This document shows, piece after piece, positions 1 to 8,612 of a stretch of DNA of 64,000 bases. Under the pieces are notes generated by a model. It was not told the origin of the DNA. It worked only from the letters and a program-made list of their open reading frames with translations, and ran no database searches. Numbering within the stretch: the stretch's first letter is position 1; every line of letters begins with the position of its first letter. Position numbers and translations under genes: made by a program. The stretch lies in the NCBI RefSeq assembly GCF_004519315.1, contig NZ_SOZE01000003.1, positions 1 through 64,000 of the forward strand, written 5' to 3'. Origin of the DNA: Mucilaginibacter psychrotolerans. Lineage in GTDB: Bacteria; Bacteroidota; Bacteroidia; Sphingobacteriales; Sphingobacteriaceae.

Positions 1-2
1 TC

Positions 3-113
3 GAAAAAACCGACATCCAGAGAGCCAACAAAGTAAGGTCAACAAAGGGCTTGCTTGTACATGTCTTTGGCAAAATTGCCGCTGCCTTTATTTACCTAAT
101 ATTTAACTCTTGA
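3..113 (+). CDS. C-terminal fragment of a gene cut by the left edge; possibly a transposase tail
   Basis: An open frame enters from the window edge and ends at TGA 111-113, giving 36 residues that begin EKTDIQRANKVRS and end in a hydrophobic stretch with AAAFIYLIFNS. The basic RANKVRS segment followed by GLLVHVFGKIAAAF reminds me of C-termini of Bacteroidota DDE transposases, but I cannot confirm this. The other two plus frames look less protein-like. Its end overlaps the 3' end of the minus-strand lipoprotein gene by 18 bases, as could happen if an IS had inserted there. It could also be an ordinary protein or a chance frame. Confidence 0.35.
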   Translation, partial: EKTDIQRANKVRSTKGLLVHVFGKIAAAFIYLIFNS

Positions 114-740
114 TTCGCATTTGTAGGAAGTGTCTTTAAAAGGATAGATAATTTGATTGCCATAAATGGTTGTATCCATTTTTCCGGTCATCATCATTTG
201 TCTAGTATTAACATCTATTTGTTTAGACCTGTTGACCACAGGGGCAGACGCATCTGGCCTTATGGCTCTATGTTTCATCCACTCCCCCAACGCACTTTTA
301 TAAAAGTATTCCACTTTTTGCTTATTTCCATTTATGTAAGCCCGGAATTTTGTACCGTCGTGCTTAAATACAGTTAGGTATGATGCGTAAGTAAGGGCGG
401 TGGAACGGTCTTTGAGGGCAATGCTGTCTATGTCTTTATAAAAGGCGTAATCCACTTTTGTTTTTTGCCTTTCGTCTTGCGCTACCCAATAACCGGCTAC
501 ACGTTTATCGCTGAAAAAACTACCTCCTTGCTTAACGCTGTACCACAAGGTAGCACCTTGCGCATCAAACTGGATAATGTTTTCGTCCTTATCCAGCAAG
601 CCGAGTTTGCGGATGTATTGTAAGTCTTTTTCGGACAAATCCTTGCCGCGTTTCGCACCTGTGTTGCAAGCTGTAAATAGCACAGCCATTATGGGGAGCC
701 ATACAAAACAGTTTATGCTATTGATGGAGCTGCGTTTCAT
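96..740 (-). CDS. Predicted lipoprotein of unknown function
   Basis: The chosen ATG at 738-740 overlaps the stop of the upstream exonuclease gene as ATGA, the usual sign of translational coupling. The longer open frame to 866 only adds residues that shadow the exonuclease. From this start the 214-residue protein has a lysine/arginine N-terminus, a hydrophobic stretch (VWLPIMAVLFTAC) and a lipobox cysteine near residue 20, so it is probably exported and lipidated. The rest is polar with no motif I recognise. The last residues may have been altered by the element at the left edge, because the stop lies inside a convergent frame. The function is unknown. Confidence 0.72.
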   Translation of the reverse strand: MKRSSINSINCFVWLPIMAVLFTACNTGAKRGKDLSEKDLQYIRKLGLLDKDENIIQFDAQGATLWYSVKQGGSFFSDKRVAGYWVAQDERQKTKVDYAFYKDIDSIALKDRSTALTYASYLTVFKHDGTKFRAYINGNKQKVEYFYKSALGEWMKHRAIRPDASAPVVNRSKQIDVNTRQMMMTGKMDTTIYGNQIIYPFKDTSYKCESRVKY

Positions 741-1444
741 CCCACAATCGTAATACAATCTTCCGCTATCAGCGCCTCTCCACGGTAACGCCTGATCAGC
801 TGTGCGGTGGCTACAACGTCCTTTTGGCAATAGGTGCAAATGCGGGGGAGGTCGTCTTCTACCCAATAAACATGGCCCACCTGGCTACCGTCGATATCGT
901 CTTTGGGGGTGGGGATATCGAAGATGGCGGTAAGCAGGCTTAACGAGGTGTAATTTTTATAATCGCCGAATTTCCAAAGCTCCATGGTATCCAAATGGTT
1001 TATTTCCCATGGCTTTTTCCCGGCTATCTGCAAATGCGGCGGGAAGGGAACGCCATTAATCAGCATGCGGCGGCAGATGTAGGGGAAATCGAATTCCTTA
1101 CCGTTATGTGCGCAAAGTATAATGCTTGGCGGCTGGCTGCTCAACATCTTGCTGAAATCCATCAGCAGTTCTTTTTCCTCGTGCCCGGCGAAAGATTTTA
1201 CGCGCAGCCCCGCCTTTTTCCCGTTCAGGAAAATCCCAACGGAAATGCAGATGATCTTACCGAATTCGGCCCAGATACCGGCACGGTCGTAAAATTCATC
1301 CGGCGTAGCTTCTTTTCTTTGGTACTGCGTTTTCGCGTCCCATAGTTCCCGGAAATGTTCGGGCACTTCGGCATAGGTAGGGTATTGCGGCACGGTTTCA
1401 ATATCCAGAACCATCAGGTTACCCAGGTCGTATTGTTCAAGCAT
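737..1444 (-). CDS. Predicted 3'-5' exonuclease, PolB exonuclease-domain family (DnaQ-like fold)
   Basis: This 235-residue protein carries the three exonuclease motifs in order: DIE at residues 14-16 (Exo I), an N-x-x-x-FD type Exo II in CAHNGKEFDFPY near 115, and YCQKD near 207 (Exo III, Y-x3-D). The four acidic residues would hold two metal ions for phosphodiester hydrolysis. It matches the stand-alone family related to the proofreading domain of DNA polymerase B, with no polymerase domain attached. It is the first gene of a two-gene unit with the lipoprotein. The 338-bp upstream region carries paired palindromes that could control it. The substrate (DNA repair intermediate or RNA) cannot be told from sequence. 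Confidence 0.85.
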   Translation of the reverse strand: MLEQYDLGNLMVLDIETVPQYPTYAEVPEHFRELWDAKTQYQRKEATPDEFYDRAGIWAEFGKIICISVGIFLNGKKAGLRVKSFAGHEEKELLMDFSKMLSSQPPSIILCAHNGKEFDFPYICRRMLINGVPFPPHLQIAGKKPWEINHLDTMELWKFGDYKNYTSLSLLTAIFDIPTPKDDIDGSQVGHVYWVEDDLPRICTYCQKDVVATAQLIRRYRGEALIAEDCITIVG

Positions 1445-1525
1445 CGTTTTTATTAAAGAATTAGCATCTAAAAATAGATGATGGTGATTTCATTTTAACA
1501 ATATTCTTCCATTTATATCGCAAAA

Positions 1526-1664
1526 AAGTGTTCCACAACATTCATTCAAGAAGCGCTACGACAAATTGTGTCGTACTAATTTGCATTAAATATCTGATTA
1601 TTAATATCATGTGTTGTCTTTTATTTTTTTTGACGGCTTATAAGGCAATTTAAGTGGAACACTT
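1526..1664. repeat. Two copies of an operator-like palindrome in inverted orientation
   Basis: AAGTGTTCCAC at 1526-1536 is the exact reverse complement of GTGGAACACTT at 1654-1664. The right copy is itself a palindrome, AAGTG GAA CACTT (1652-1664); the left is a weaker version. Between them, TACGACA (1557-1563) and TGTCGTA (1569-1575) form a perfect 7-bp dyad with a 5-nt loop. The interval lies in the 338-bp gene-free stretch between pbpC and the exonuclease gene and is A+T rich. Paired regulator sites or the ends of a 139-bp non-autonomous element are both possible. No coding frame is seen. Confidence 0.55.
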
Positions 1665-1782
1665 AGAGTTTAGTTGAGTTAACCTGAATAGCATTAATTA
1701 AGGACAATTTTCACAGACCTGAAAAATCTAAAAATTCGAGGAATTCGATTCAATTAGTGCTATTAGCGTCATGTAAATCGTC

Positions 1783-4182
1783 TTATTTTTTATTCTTATC
1801 CAGCACTTCAAAGTAAGCACTTAACGTATTGCCCGATGCATCCACCAATGTCAATTTGTGCTTCCCTGCCGACGGGTTCAGCGCCACCTGGTGGAAAGCG
1901 GTTGTTTCGCCCGCGTACTTATCATCCAGGTGCCAGAATATTTTGATGCCCGGCTGCCGGTGCGCGGCATTGAATACAACGCGGCCGCGTTTGCCATCGG
2001 CCTCCAGCGGTACATATATCTTAGCGTTTTCTTTAGGGTAAATCAATTCCATCGGGTTGCCATAATCGGCATCGCCACACCCTGGCTTAAAAGGCGGCAG
2101 CACATGATACTGGTAGTTTTTGGCCTTGTAATAATATTCGATAGATGGTGGCAGTACGAACCAGCTTTTGTTGACGATGGATTCCGGCAATTCGCAATTG
2201 CCGGTAACCTGATATTTTTCGTCGGGCGATAGATGCACCAGCCTATGCCATGGGCAGGCTGGTGCCTTGAGGCCTGTTTTGGGTACCAATTGCTCCTCTG
2301 TATCGTTGCAGTACTGCCCGGCGCGGTAACCGCTTTGCTTGCATATGCTGATCTTTACCATCTCGCCCGTGGGCATGGCAAACCAATCGCGCGTGGCTGG
2401 TAGCAGGCGGAATATCTCGAACAGGGCAGGGGCAGCGGTATTGATGCCCGTTAGCCCAGGACGCCCCTCGCCGTCGGTATTGCCCACCCAAACGCCCACT
2501 ACATATTTGGGCGTTATACCGATAGCCCAACCATCGCGGAAACCAAAGCTGGTACCCGTTTTCCATGCGATTCGCTGTGTAGAGCTAAACTGCTGCCAGA
2601 GCATTTCTTCGCCTGGGCGCATCACCTCTTCCATGGCCTGTAGCGTATAGTACAGCGAACCGGCATCCAGCAAGCCGTTTTTCTCCAGCATGGGCTCTTC
2701 TTTACCAGGCAATTTATAAACAGGCGGGTTATAATCAGTAGCATCGTATTTGCCGCCATATTTATGGTAATGGTTTACCACGCGGGCCATACCGGCATAC
2801 ATGCCCGCAAGTTCCCAAAGGGTGTTTTCGCCGCCGCCTAATATTAGCGAAAGGCCGTAGTGGTCGGCAGGCTGCTTCAGCGTAGTAACGCCGGCTTTTT
2901 TGAGCATATCGTAAAAACGTTCGTACTTATATTGTTGCAGCATCTTCACAGCAGGCACATTAAGCGAACGCGATAGGGCATTTGCAGCAGGTACCGCACC
3001 ATCATAACTCAGGTCGAAATTCTCGGGATGGTAGCCGGATATTTGGGTAGGCACATCGGGTATCAGGCTGTTGGGCAGTATGAGGCCATCGTGCAACATG
3101 GAGGCATACAGCAGGGGCTTAAGCGTGCTGCCGGGACTACGCGGCGCGTTGATGACATCCACATCGCTCTCCATTTCGGGGGCGTCGCGGTGAGCTATAT
3201 TGCCCGCGTAGGCCAGCGTTGCGCCCGTCTCCACATCCAAAACAATGGCGGCAATATTATTGATATCGTTCCCTTTTAAAGCCTGATGGTGCTGCTCAAT
3301 AATGCCGGCTACCTGCTGCTGCAGGTTTGTTTTAATGGTGGTAGTGATGCGGGTAAGTGCCTGTGGGCGGTTGCGCGAATCTGCCTTGAAGCGTTGCAGC
3401 AGGTGAGGGGCCAGCTGCGGCAGGGCTACAGGCTTATCCGGCACGGGCTCAAACTCGGCAAGTTTGGCGGTCGTGCTGTCTATGATGCCCTGCTTGTAGA
3501 GCCTGTTCAGCAACAGGTTGCGTTTCTTTAACAGGGTAAGCCTATTTTTGCCGGGATGTACTAAAGACGGGGAATTGGGCAATACGGCCAACGCGGCCAT
3601 CTCGCCCCAGGAGAGTTTATCCGGCCCGCGACCGAAATACCGCCAGGAGGCAGCATCCAGCCCGATAACGTTACTGCCAAATGGTGCATTGCTGGCATAC
3701 ATGGCCAGTATTTCGTTTTTGCTGTAGCCAAGCTCAAGCCGTAGGGCCATGAATATCTCGCCTATTTTATTGAGAACAGTCCGTTTGTGCCGTGTGGCCA
3801 GGCGCATCACCTGCATGGTGAGTGTACTGCCCCCACTGGTAACCCTGCCGGTGCGGATATTTTGGCGAATGGCACGACTAAACGCCAATGCATCAAAGCC
3901 GGGGTGATGCAGGAAACGCTTATCTTCAAAGGCGATGATGCACTGCTTGAATTTTTCGGGAACGCTATCGTTATAGGGGAAGCGCCACTGCCCATCCGCG
4001 GCAATGGATGCACCAAGCAGTTGGCCGGCATCATCATCAATTACGTAGGAGGTAGGGGAGTTGAAGAGCGGACTAGGCAGGCAAAGCGCAAACCAGATGG
4101 CTAAAGCCAGTAAAATGGCCGTTATAATAATTACTTTTGGCTTTTTGAATTGATGTTTGACGTACTGTACAGAGAATTGCAT
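1783..4182 (-). CDS. pbpC: Penicillin-binding protein 1C, bifunctional murein synthase
   Basis: The 799-residue protein has a short cytoplasmic N-terminus and one membrane anchor near residues 17-34. A GT51 glycosyltransferase domain follows, with the EDKRFLHHPG catalytic glutamate motif near 86 and GGSTLTMQ near 117. The transpeptidase domain has SPGSTLK (catalytic serine near 355), SRSLN and KTGTS near 545. The C-terminus matches the PbpC-type (BiPBP_C) domain. Such enzymes polymerise lipid II and cross-link peptidoglycan in the periplasm. In many genomes pbpC sits beside an alpha-2-macroglobulin gene; none is present here. The gene is divergent from trmN6 across a 96-bp gap. Confidence 0.93.
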   Translation of the reverse strand: MQFSVQYVKHQFKKPKVIIITAILLALAIWFALCLPSPLFNSPTSYVIDDDAGQLLGASIAADGQWRFPYNDSVPEKFKQCIIAFEDKRFLHHPGFDALAFSRAIRQNIRTGRVTSGGSTLTMQVMRLATRHKRTVLNKIGEIFMALRLELGYSKNEILAMYASNAPFGSNVIGLDAASWRYFGRGPDKLSWGEMAALAVLPNSPSLVHPGKNRLTLLKKRNLLLNRLYKQGIIDSTTAKLAEFEPVPDKPVALPQLAPHLLQRFKADSRNRPQALTRITTTIKTNLQQQVAGIIEQHHQALKGNDINNIAAIVLDVETGATLAYAGNIAHRDAPEMESDVDVINAPRSPGSTLKPLLYASMLHDGLILPNSLIPDVPTQISGYHPENFDLSYDGAVPAANALSRSLNVPAVKMLQQYKYERFYDMLKKAGVTTLKQPADHYGLSLILGGGENTLWELAGMYAGMARVVNHYHKYGGKYDATDYNPPVYKLPGKEEPMLEKNGLLDAGSLYYTLQAMEEVMRPGEEMLWQQFSSTQRIAWKTGTSFGFRDGWAIGITPKYVVGVWVGNTDGEGRPGLTGINTAAPALFEIFRLLPATRDWFAMPTGEMVKISICKQSGYRAGQYCNDTEEQLVPKTGLKAPACPWHRLVHLSPDEKYQVTGNCELPESIVNKSWFVLPPSIEYYYKAKNYQYHVLPPFKPGCGDADYGNPMELIYPKENAKIYVPLEADGKRGRVVFNAAHRQPGIKIFWHLDDKYAGETTAFHQVALNPSAGKHKLTLVDASGNTLSAYFEVLDKNKK

Positions 4183-4278
4183 TAAAAGCCGGGCGTTTAA
4201 AATCCAGCCTGAAAATAGCTAAATTATCGATAACAAAATGGCGGCATGCTATTTAATTAAACGCTACCCTAATTCAAA

Positions 4279-4995
4279 TTGGCAGATATATTTAAATTTA
4301 AGCAGTTCGACGTAGATCAGGCCGGCTGCGCCATGAAGGTAAACACCGATGGCGTTTTGCTCGGGGCATTAGCTGCTGCAAATGAGCCAAAAACCATATT
4401 GGATATCGGTACCGGCACGGGAGTTATTGCCCTCATGCTGGCGCAGCGATATAACGATGCAAGGGTAGATGCTGTGGAGATAGATACCGTTGCCGCACAA
4501 ACTGCCAGCGCGAATTTTAAGGCAGCCAAATTTGCCCATCGGTTGAGTTTGTTTGCTTCGGGATTTGAAGCGTATTTCGAAAGCTATCCTGTTGTTTTGT
4601 ACGACCTTATCATAAGCAACCCGCCCTTCTTTTTAAACTCGCTAATGTCGCCCGGAGCTAAAAAGAATCTGGCACGGCATACCGATGATGCTTTTTTTGA
4701 AAGACTGATAAAATGCGTGGCTACACATCTCAGTCCGGATGGTGTATGTGCCTTGATATTGCCATTGGAAACGGCTGACCTGGTGAAGTTGCTATTGCCG
4801 GAAAATGATTTACAAGTACAAAGCACCCTCAGCATCAAATCCTTCTCCGAATCCGTACCACACCGCAAATTGCTTACCATTGGCAGACACAGGCAAATAG
4901 CGGTGGAAGACGAATACGTTATTTATGATGCGCCGAAGGTATATTCGGAGGAATATCAAAACGCCTTGAGGGGTTTTTTGACGATATTTGTCTGA
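4279..4995 (+). CDS. trmN6: tRNA1(Val) (adenine37-N6)-methyltransferase
   Basis: The 238-residue product has SAM motif I DIGTGTG at residues 42-48 and the adenine-N6 motif NPPFF at 114-118, as in E. coli YfiC, which methylates A37 of tRNA-Val. The start is a TTG at 4279-4281. The next ATG (4333) would remove the conserved FKFKQF N-terminus, so TTG is preferred although no clear Shine-Dalgarno sequence precedes it. The gene lies alone, divergent from pbpC. Its stop codon sits inside the left arm of a long inverted repeat that separates it from the convergent RNase gene. Confidence 0.88.
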   Translation: MADIFKFKQFDVDQAGCAMKVNTDGVLLGALAAANEPKTILDIGTGTGVIALMLAQRYNDARVDAVEIDTVAAQTASANFKAAKFAHRLSLFASGFEAYFESYPVVLYDLIISNPPFFLNSLMSPGAKKNLARHTDDAFFERLIKCVATHLSPDGVCALILPLETADLVKLLLPENDLQVQSTLSIKSFSESVPHRKLLTIGRHRQIAVEDEYVIYDAPKVYSEEYQNALRGFLTIFV

Positions 4996-5097
4996 ATCAG
5001 AATTTTCAGAATTTTAGAATGAACATGATTTGAAGACGAAATATTACGCTATTTATCTGCTACATTATTATTATTATTCTGAAAATTCTGATTCAGA
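4991..5097. repeat. Long perfect inverted repeat between convergent genes
   Basis: Bases 4991-5012 are the exact reverse complement of 5076-5097 (22 bp), with a 63-nt spacer. The left arm starts TCTGAATCAGAATTTTCAG. It begins 2 nt before the trmN6 stop codon and ends 4 nt before the stop of the convergent RNase gene, so it fills the whole intergenic space. As RNA it could fold on either strand and act as a bidirectional terminator or 3' end protector, though no T-tract follows. A related imperfect copy lies at 29928-30052. Confidence 0.85.
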
Positions 5098-5101
5098 TAT
5101 T

Positions 5102-6499
5102 CTACAACTCGTAGCTCACACCCTTCTCCGGTATCGTTACCTTATAGCCCTCCGGCTCCAATGCATCGGCTAATGCCTGCATACTCACTTGTTCGCCATG
5201 CACCAAAAACACGCCTTTTAGGTGGTCAACGTCCTGCTGCATAATGTTATTCAGCAAATCTTCGTGGTCGCCGTGGGCGCTTAGTACGTCTGTTTTTTTG
5301 ATGGTGGCGTAAACGGCCAGGTCGCGGTCTTTAATATGAACGATAGGGTCGCCACGTAGCAGGCGGTAGCCTAAAGTGCCTTTGGCACAGTAGCCTATGA
5401 ACAGGATGGTGCAGTAGTAATTTTGGATGTTATAGAACAGGTGGTCCTGTATACGGCCCCCCTCCAGCATGCCCGCCGAAGAAATGATGATGCAGGGTTC
5501 GTAGTAATTAGATACCTGCCGGCTGTCTTTCAGTGTTTCCACATAGGTAAGGTTATCGAAATCGAACTCATCGCCCAGGCGGTTGTAGAATTCCTGTGCC
5601 TCGGGGTTTACCTGGCTATGGTGCTTTCGAAATATCTCCGTAGCGCGTGATGCCATAGGACTATCCACGAAGATGGCCACCGGCGGCAACAATCCGCTGC
5701 TGAAAATCTTGTTCAATGCAAAAACCAGCGACTGCGTACGCCCGATACTGAATGCCGGGATAATGAGCCGTCCCTGTTCTTTGATACACACCTTATCGAT
5801 AGTTTCTACCAGTGTTTCTTCTACCGATTTATCCTTGGTATGCATGCGCCCGCCATAGGTGGCTTCGCTTACAATGTAATCGACTTGTGGCAATGGTTCG
5901 GGGTCGTTTAACACCGGGTAGTTTTTGCGGCCGATATCGCCGGTAAAGGCAATGGACTTCTCCACGCCATCTTCAGTCACCCTAAAAACGGCAGCTGCAG
6001 CACCTAACAGATGCCCCGCGGGTATAAAGGTAAGCTCTATTTCCCCGTTGATGCGAAACGGACGGTTATAGCCAATGGTTACAAAGCGCTCCACCGTATC
6101 CATCACATGTTTTTGCAGGTACAACGGCTGCGGGCCGCTGCTGCCATGTTTGTGCCGCTTGCGGTTACGACGGCCCTTATCGGCCTTGCTAAGGAATATG
6201 TTTACGGAGTCTATCAACAGCAGTTCGGTGAGGTCGGCAGTGGGGGGTGTGCATAATATCTGCCCGCTGAAACCCATACGCACCAGTGTAGGCAAATTGC
6301 CCGAGTGATCGATATGCGCGTGGGTGAGTACCACTACATCTATTTTTTCCGGATCGAAGCCGAAGTCTTCGTTCACCTGTATATTATGATCCTTCTCGTA
6401 ATCCAGTCCGCAATCAATCAGTATCTTATATTGGCCAACCTGCAATAAATGCATGCTGCCGGTTACCTGCCGGGCCGCCCCGTGTATAATTAGTTTCAT
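5102..6499 (-). CDS. Metallo-beta-lactamase/beta-CASP family RNase
   Basis: The ATG at 6497-6499 begins MKLIIHGAARQVTGS, the conserved start of this family. An upstream in-frame extension would come from repeat DNA and is dropped. The 465-residue protein has HAHIDHSG (zinc motif HxHxDH), then a beta-CASP region with IPAFSIGRTQ and DSPMA, a late SAHGDH, and a C-terminal RNA-specificity segment with VHGE. It resembles bacterial and archaeal CPSF73-like nucleases and probably cleaves RNA in the cytoplasm. The target is unknown. It is downstream of the ABC exporter on the same strand but separated from it by a dispersed repeat. Confidence 0.9.
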   Translation of the reverse strand: MKLIIHGAARQVTGSMHLLQVGQYKILIDCGLDYEKDHNIQVNEDFGFDPEKIDVVVLTHAHIDHSGNLPTLVRMGFSGQILCTPPTADLTELLLIDSVNIFLSKADKGRRNRKRHKHGSSGPQPLYLQKHVMDTVERFVTIGYNRPFRINGEIELTFIPAGHLLGAAAAVFRVTEDGVEKSIAFTGDIGRKNYPVLNDPEPLPQVDYIVSEATYGGRMHTKDKSVEETLVETIDKVCIKEQGRLIIPAFSIGRTQSLVFALNKIFSSGLLPPVAIFVDSPMASRATEIFRKHHSQVNPEAQEFYNRLGDEFDFDNLTYVETLKDSRQVSNYYEPCIIISSAGMLEGGRIQDHLFYNIQNYYCTILFIGYCAKGTLGYRLLRGDPIVHIKDRDLAVYATIKKTDVLSAHGDHEDLLNNIMQQDVDHLKGVFLVHGEQVSMQALADALEPEGYKVTIPEKGVSYEL

Positions 6500-6508
6500 T
6501 TTTCTTTT

Positions 6509-6635
6509 AGTCAATAGACCATGAACCATTGTCCATAGCCGGAATTCGAATTTTTGTATGGCAATCGACCGTAGATTCTCGTTTATCGCGGTTCCCAAAT
6601 TTTCTGCTATGGACTATCGACCATAGACTATGGAC
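6509..6635. repeat. Dispersed palindromic repeat with CCATAG words
   Basis: A left arm (6509-6539) and a right arm (6605-6635) of 31 bases match as an inverted repeat with 7 mismatches by my count. The arms are built from words such as GACCATAGACTATGGACT. A 65-nt spacer lies between them. The element fills the gap between the ABC transporter and the RNase gene and ends 5 nt before the transporter stop codon at 6641. It holds no coding signal. It shares the layout but not the sequence of the other palindromic repeats in this window. Confidence 0.7.
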
Positions 6636-6640
6636 TCCTT

Positions 6641-8467
6641 CTACTGCACTTCGTATTGCAACTGGCTTAGGTATCTGTAAAGGCCCTGTTCATTGGCTAC
6701 CAACTCCTGGTGGGTGCCGCTTTCGATGATATGCCCTTTCTCCAACACGATGATCTTATCCGCTTCGCGGATGGTGGAGAGGCGGTGGGCAATGATGATA
6801 GACGTGCGGCCTTTCATCAGTTCTTCCAAAGCTTCCTGCACCAAACGCTCCGATTCGGAGTCTAATGAAGAGGTTGCCTCATCGAGGATCAATATAGCAG
6901 GATTTTTTAACAATGCACGTGCAATGGCTATCCTTTGGCGCTGCCCCCCCGATAGTTTTACGCCGCGTTCGCCAACAACCGTTTCATATGCCTCGGGGAA
7001 GGAAGTGATGAACTGATCGGCATTGGCGCGTTTGGCGGCCTGTATAATTTCCTCATTGCTGGCGTTCAGCTTGCCGTAAGCGATATTTTCCATAATGGTA
7101 CCACCGAACAGCAATACATCCTGCGGCACAATAGCCACCTGGTTGCGTATATCGGTCAAAGCAAATTCATCAGCCGGGCGGCCATCAAACAATATGGTGC
7201 CGCTTTGCGGATGGTAGAACTGCAATATCAATGCCGCCATGGTAGATTTACCCGAACCGCTCGGCCCTACAATAGCCACTTTTTGGCCTGCCGCCGCGTC
7301 GAACGAGATACTATCCAAAACGGTAAGCTCGGACCGGGAGGGGTAGGCGAATTGTACGTTGGAGAAGGAGAGATTGCCCTGTATTTTTTCTTTGATGGCA
7401 TTATTGTTATTGATGATAGAGATATCTTCCCCCTTTTCGGCTAATATTTCTAAAACGCGTTCGCTCGCCCCCACTGCCTTTTGTAAATTGGCATACAAAT
7501 CAGGGAAACTGCCCATTGCCGCACCAGCAAAAATAGAGTACAAGATAAAAGTTGTAAGCTGACCTACATCCATTTTATGTTCACTTACCAATATCGAGCC
7601 GTACCATATTACCCCTACGAACATTCCGAAAAGGCAGAACACTATAAATGATGCGAAAATCCCTCTGAATTTTGCACCCCTTACTGCAATTTGAACAACT
7701 TCCCTTAGATTTTTATCATAACGGCCAGCTTCAAAGGCTTCGTTCACAAAAGCTTTTACGTTAGCAATTCCTTGTAAAGTTTCTTCAACTATTGTATTTG
7801 ATTCTGCCAATTTATCTTGTGCCATCCTGGATAGATTACGGATATATTTACCAAATATCACCGCGAAGGCCACCATAAATGGTAGTATAGCCAACACTGC
7901 AAAAGTTAGTTTGATAGACACTACCGCAAGTAAAACAACGCTTCCAACCATTAATACTGACTGCCTGATTATTTCGGCAAAGGTTGTGGTTAAGGTATCC
8001 TGTATTTGCGATAAATCGGCCGAAATACGACTATTAAGTTCTCCAACGCGCCTATTGGCAAAGAAATTCATTGGCAACGTAATCATTTTAAAATAGGTGT
8101 CTCGCCTTATATCAGCGAGAGATCGCTCTGCTACCTGTACAAACCATACAACTCTAAAGAATGAAACAACAGCCTGCGTAAACAACAAGCAAAAACCAGC
8201 AATGCCTATCGCATTTAAACTTTTTGGCAAAAAATTATATTTAAAAGTTCCGTGTGCCGCATCAATAAGGGCACCAAGAATTGCAGGAAATGCAAGTGCC
8301 ACCAAGCTGGAAATAAAAAGGAAAAACATCCCGGCTATAAATTTTGCCCTGTAAGGTTTTATATAGCTAAGCAGTTTGCCCACATTTTGCAAGCTTTGCT
8401 TGTTTATCTTCGCTTTAGGTAATTCAGCTTCAGCTTTGCTGCCACTATTTAATTGTCCTCTTGCCAT
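6641..8467 (-). CDS. ABC exporter, fused permease and ATPase (MsbA-like)
   Basis: This is a 608-residue half-transporter. The N-terminal 340 residues hold six predicted membrane helices of the type I exporter fold. The ATPase domain has Walker A GPSGSGKST near 400, the signature LSGGQRQR, Walker B ILILDEATSSLD and the switch histidine in AHRLST. Homodimers of such proteins move lipids, peptides or drugs out across the inner membrane. The similarity to MsbA is general, and lipid A transport cannot be assigned. The gene stands alone between repeat elements, with a TAnnTTTG box close upstream. Confidence 0.9.
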   Translation of the reverse strand: MARGQLNSGSKAEAELPKAKINKQSLQNVGKLLSYIKPYRAKFIAGMFFLFISSLVALAFPAILGALIDAAHGTFKYNFLPKSLNAIGIAGFCLLFTQAVVSFFRVVWFVQVAERSLADIRRDTYFKMITLPMNFFANRRVGELNSRISADLSQIQDTLTTTFAEIIRQSVLMVGSVVLLAVVSIKLTFAVLAILPFMVAFAVIFGKYIRNLSRMAQDKLAESNTIVEETLQGIANVKAFVNEAFEAGRYDKNLREVVQIAVRGAKFRGIFASFIVFCLFGMFVGVIWYGSILVSEHKMDVGQLTTFILYSIFAGAAMGSFPDLYANLQKAVGASERVLEILAEKGEDISIINNNNAIKEKIQGNLSFSNVQFAYPSRSELTVLDSISFDAAAGQKVAIVGPSGSGKSTMAALILQFYHPQSGTILFDGRPADEFALTDIRNQVAIVPQDVLLFGGTIMENIAYGKLNASNEEIIQAAKRANADQFITSFPEAYETVVGERGVKLSGGQRQRIAIARALLKNPAILILDEATSSLDSESERLVQEALEELMKGRTSIIIAHRLSTIREADKIIVLEKGHIIESGTHQELVANEQGLYRYLSQLQYEVQ

Positions 8468-8492
8468 GTATCAGTTTATGATTATCAACCTG

Positions 8493-8500
8493 CAAAACTA
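8493..8500 (-). promoter_or_regulatory. Candidate -7 box of the ABC exporter gene
   Basis: On the minus strand these bases read TAGTTTTG, matching the Bacteroidota -7 consensus TAnnTTTG. Transcription would start near 8486, giving a leader of about 19 nt. No clear -33 TTG lies at the expected distance, so the call is weak. Confidence 0.35.
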
Positions 8501-8569
8501 AGGGTTTATTAATGATAAAAAGTGAGCAAGGTCAAAATTGACGCAACTGTGAGGAGTGGGGTAGTTTTA

Positions 8570-8585
8570 TTTCACGCAAAGGCGC
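8570..8585. repeat. Left arm of a 16-bp inverted repeat flanking the next gene
   Basis: TTTCACGCAAAGGCGC at 8570-8585 is the exact reverse complement of 9477-9492. It is followed by a partial second copy of the word (GGCGCAAAGA, 8589-8598). Together with the right arm it brackets the single gene at 8613-9464. Confidence 0.8.
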
Positions 8586-8612
8586 GGAGGCGCAAAGAAA
8601 AAGAGGCTTTGG

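Noticed and set aside
2243..2566. A 107-residue minus-strand frame within pbpC
   Set aside because: It is an out-of-frame shadow of the transpeptidase coding sequence with arginine-rich, low-complexity product.
4183..4278. Alternative ATG start of trmN6 further downstream at 4333
   Set aside because: It would delete the conserved FKFKQF N-terminus, which is present in frame from the TTG at 4279.
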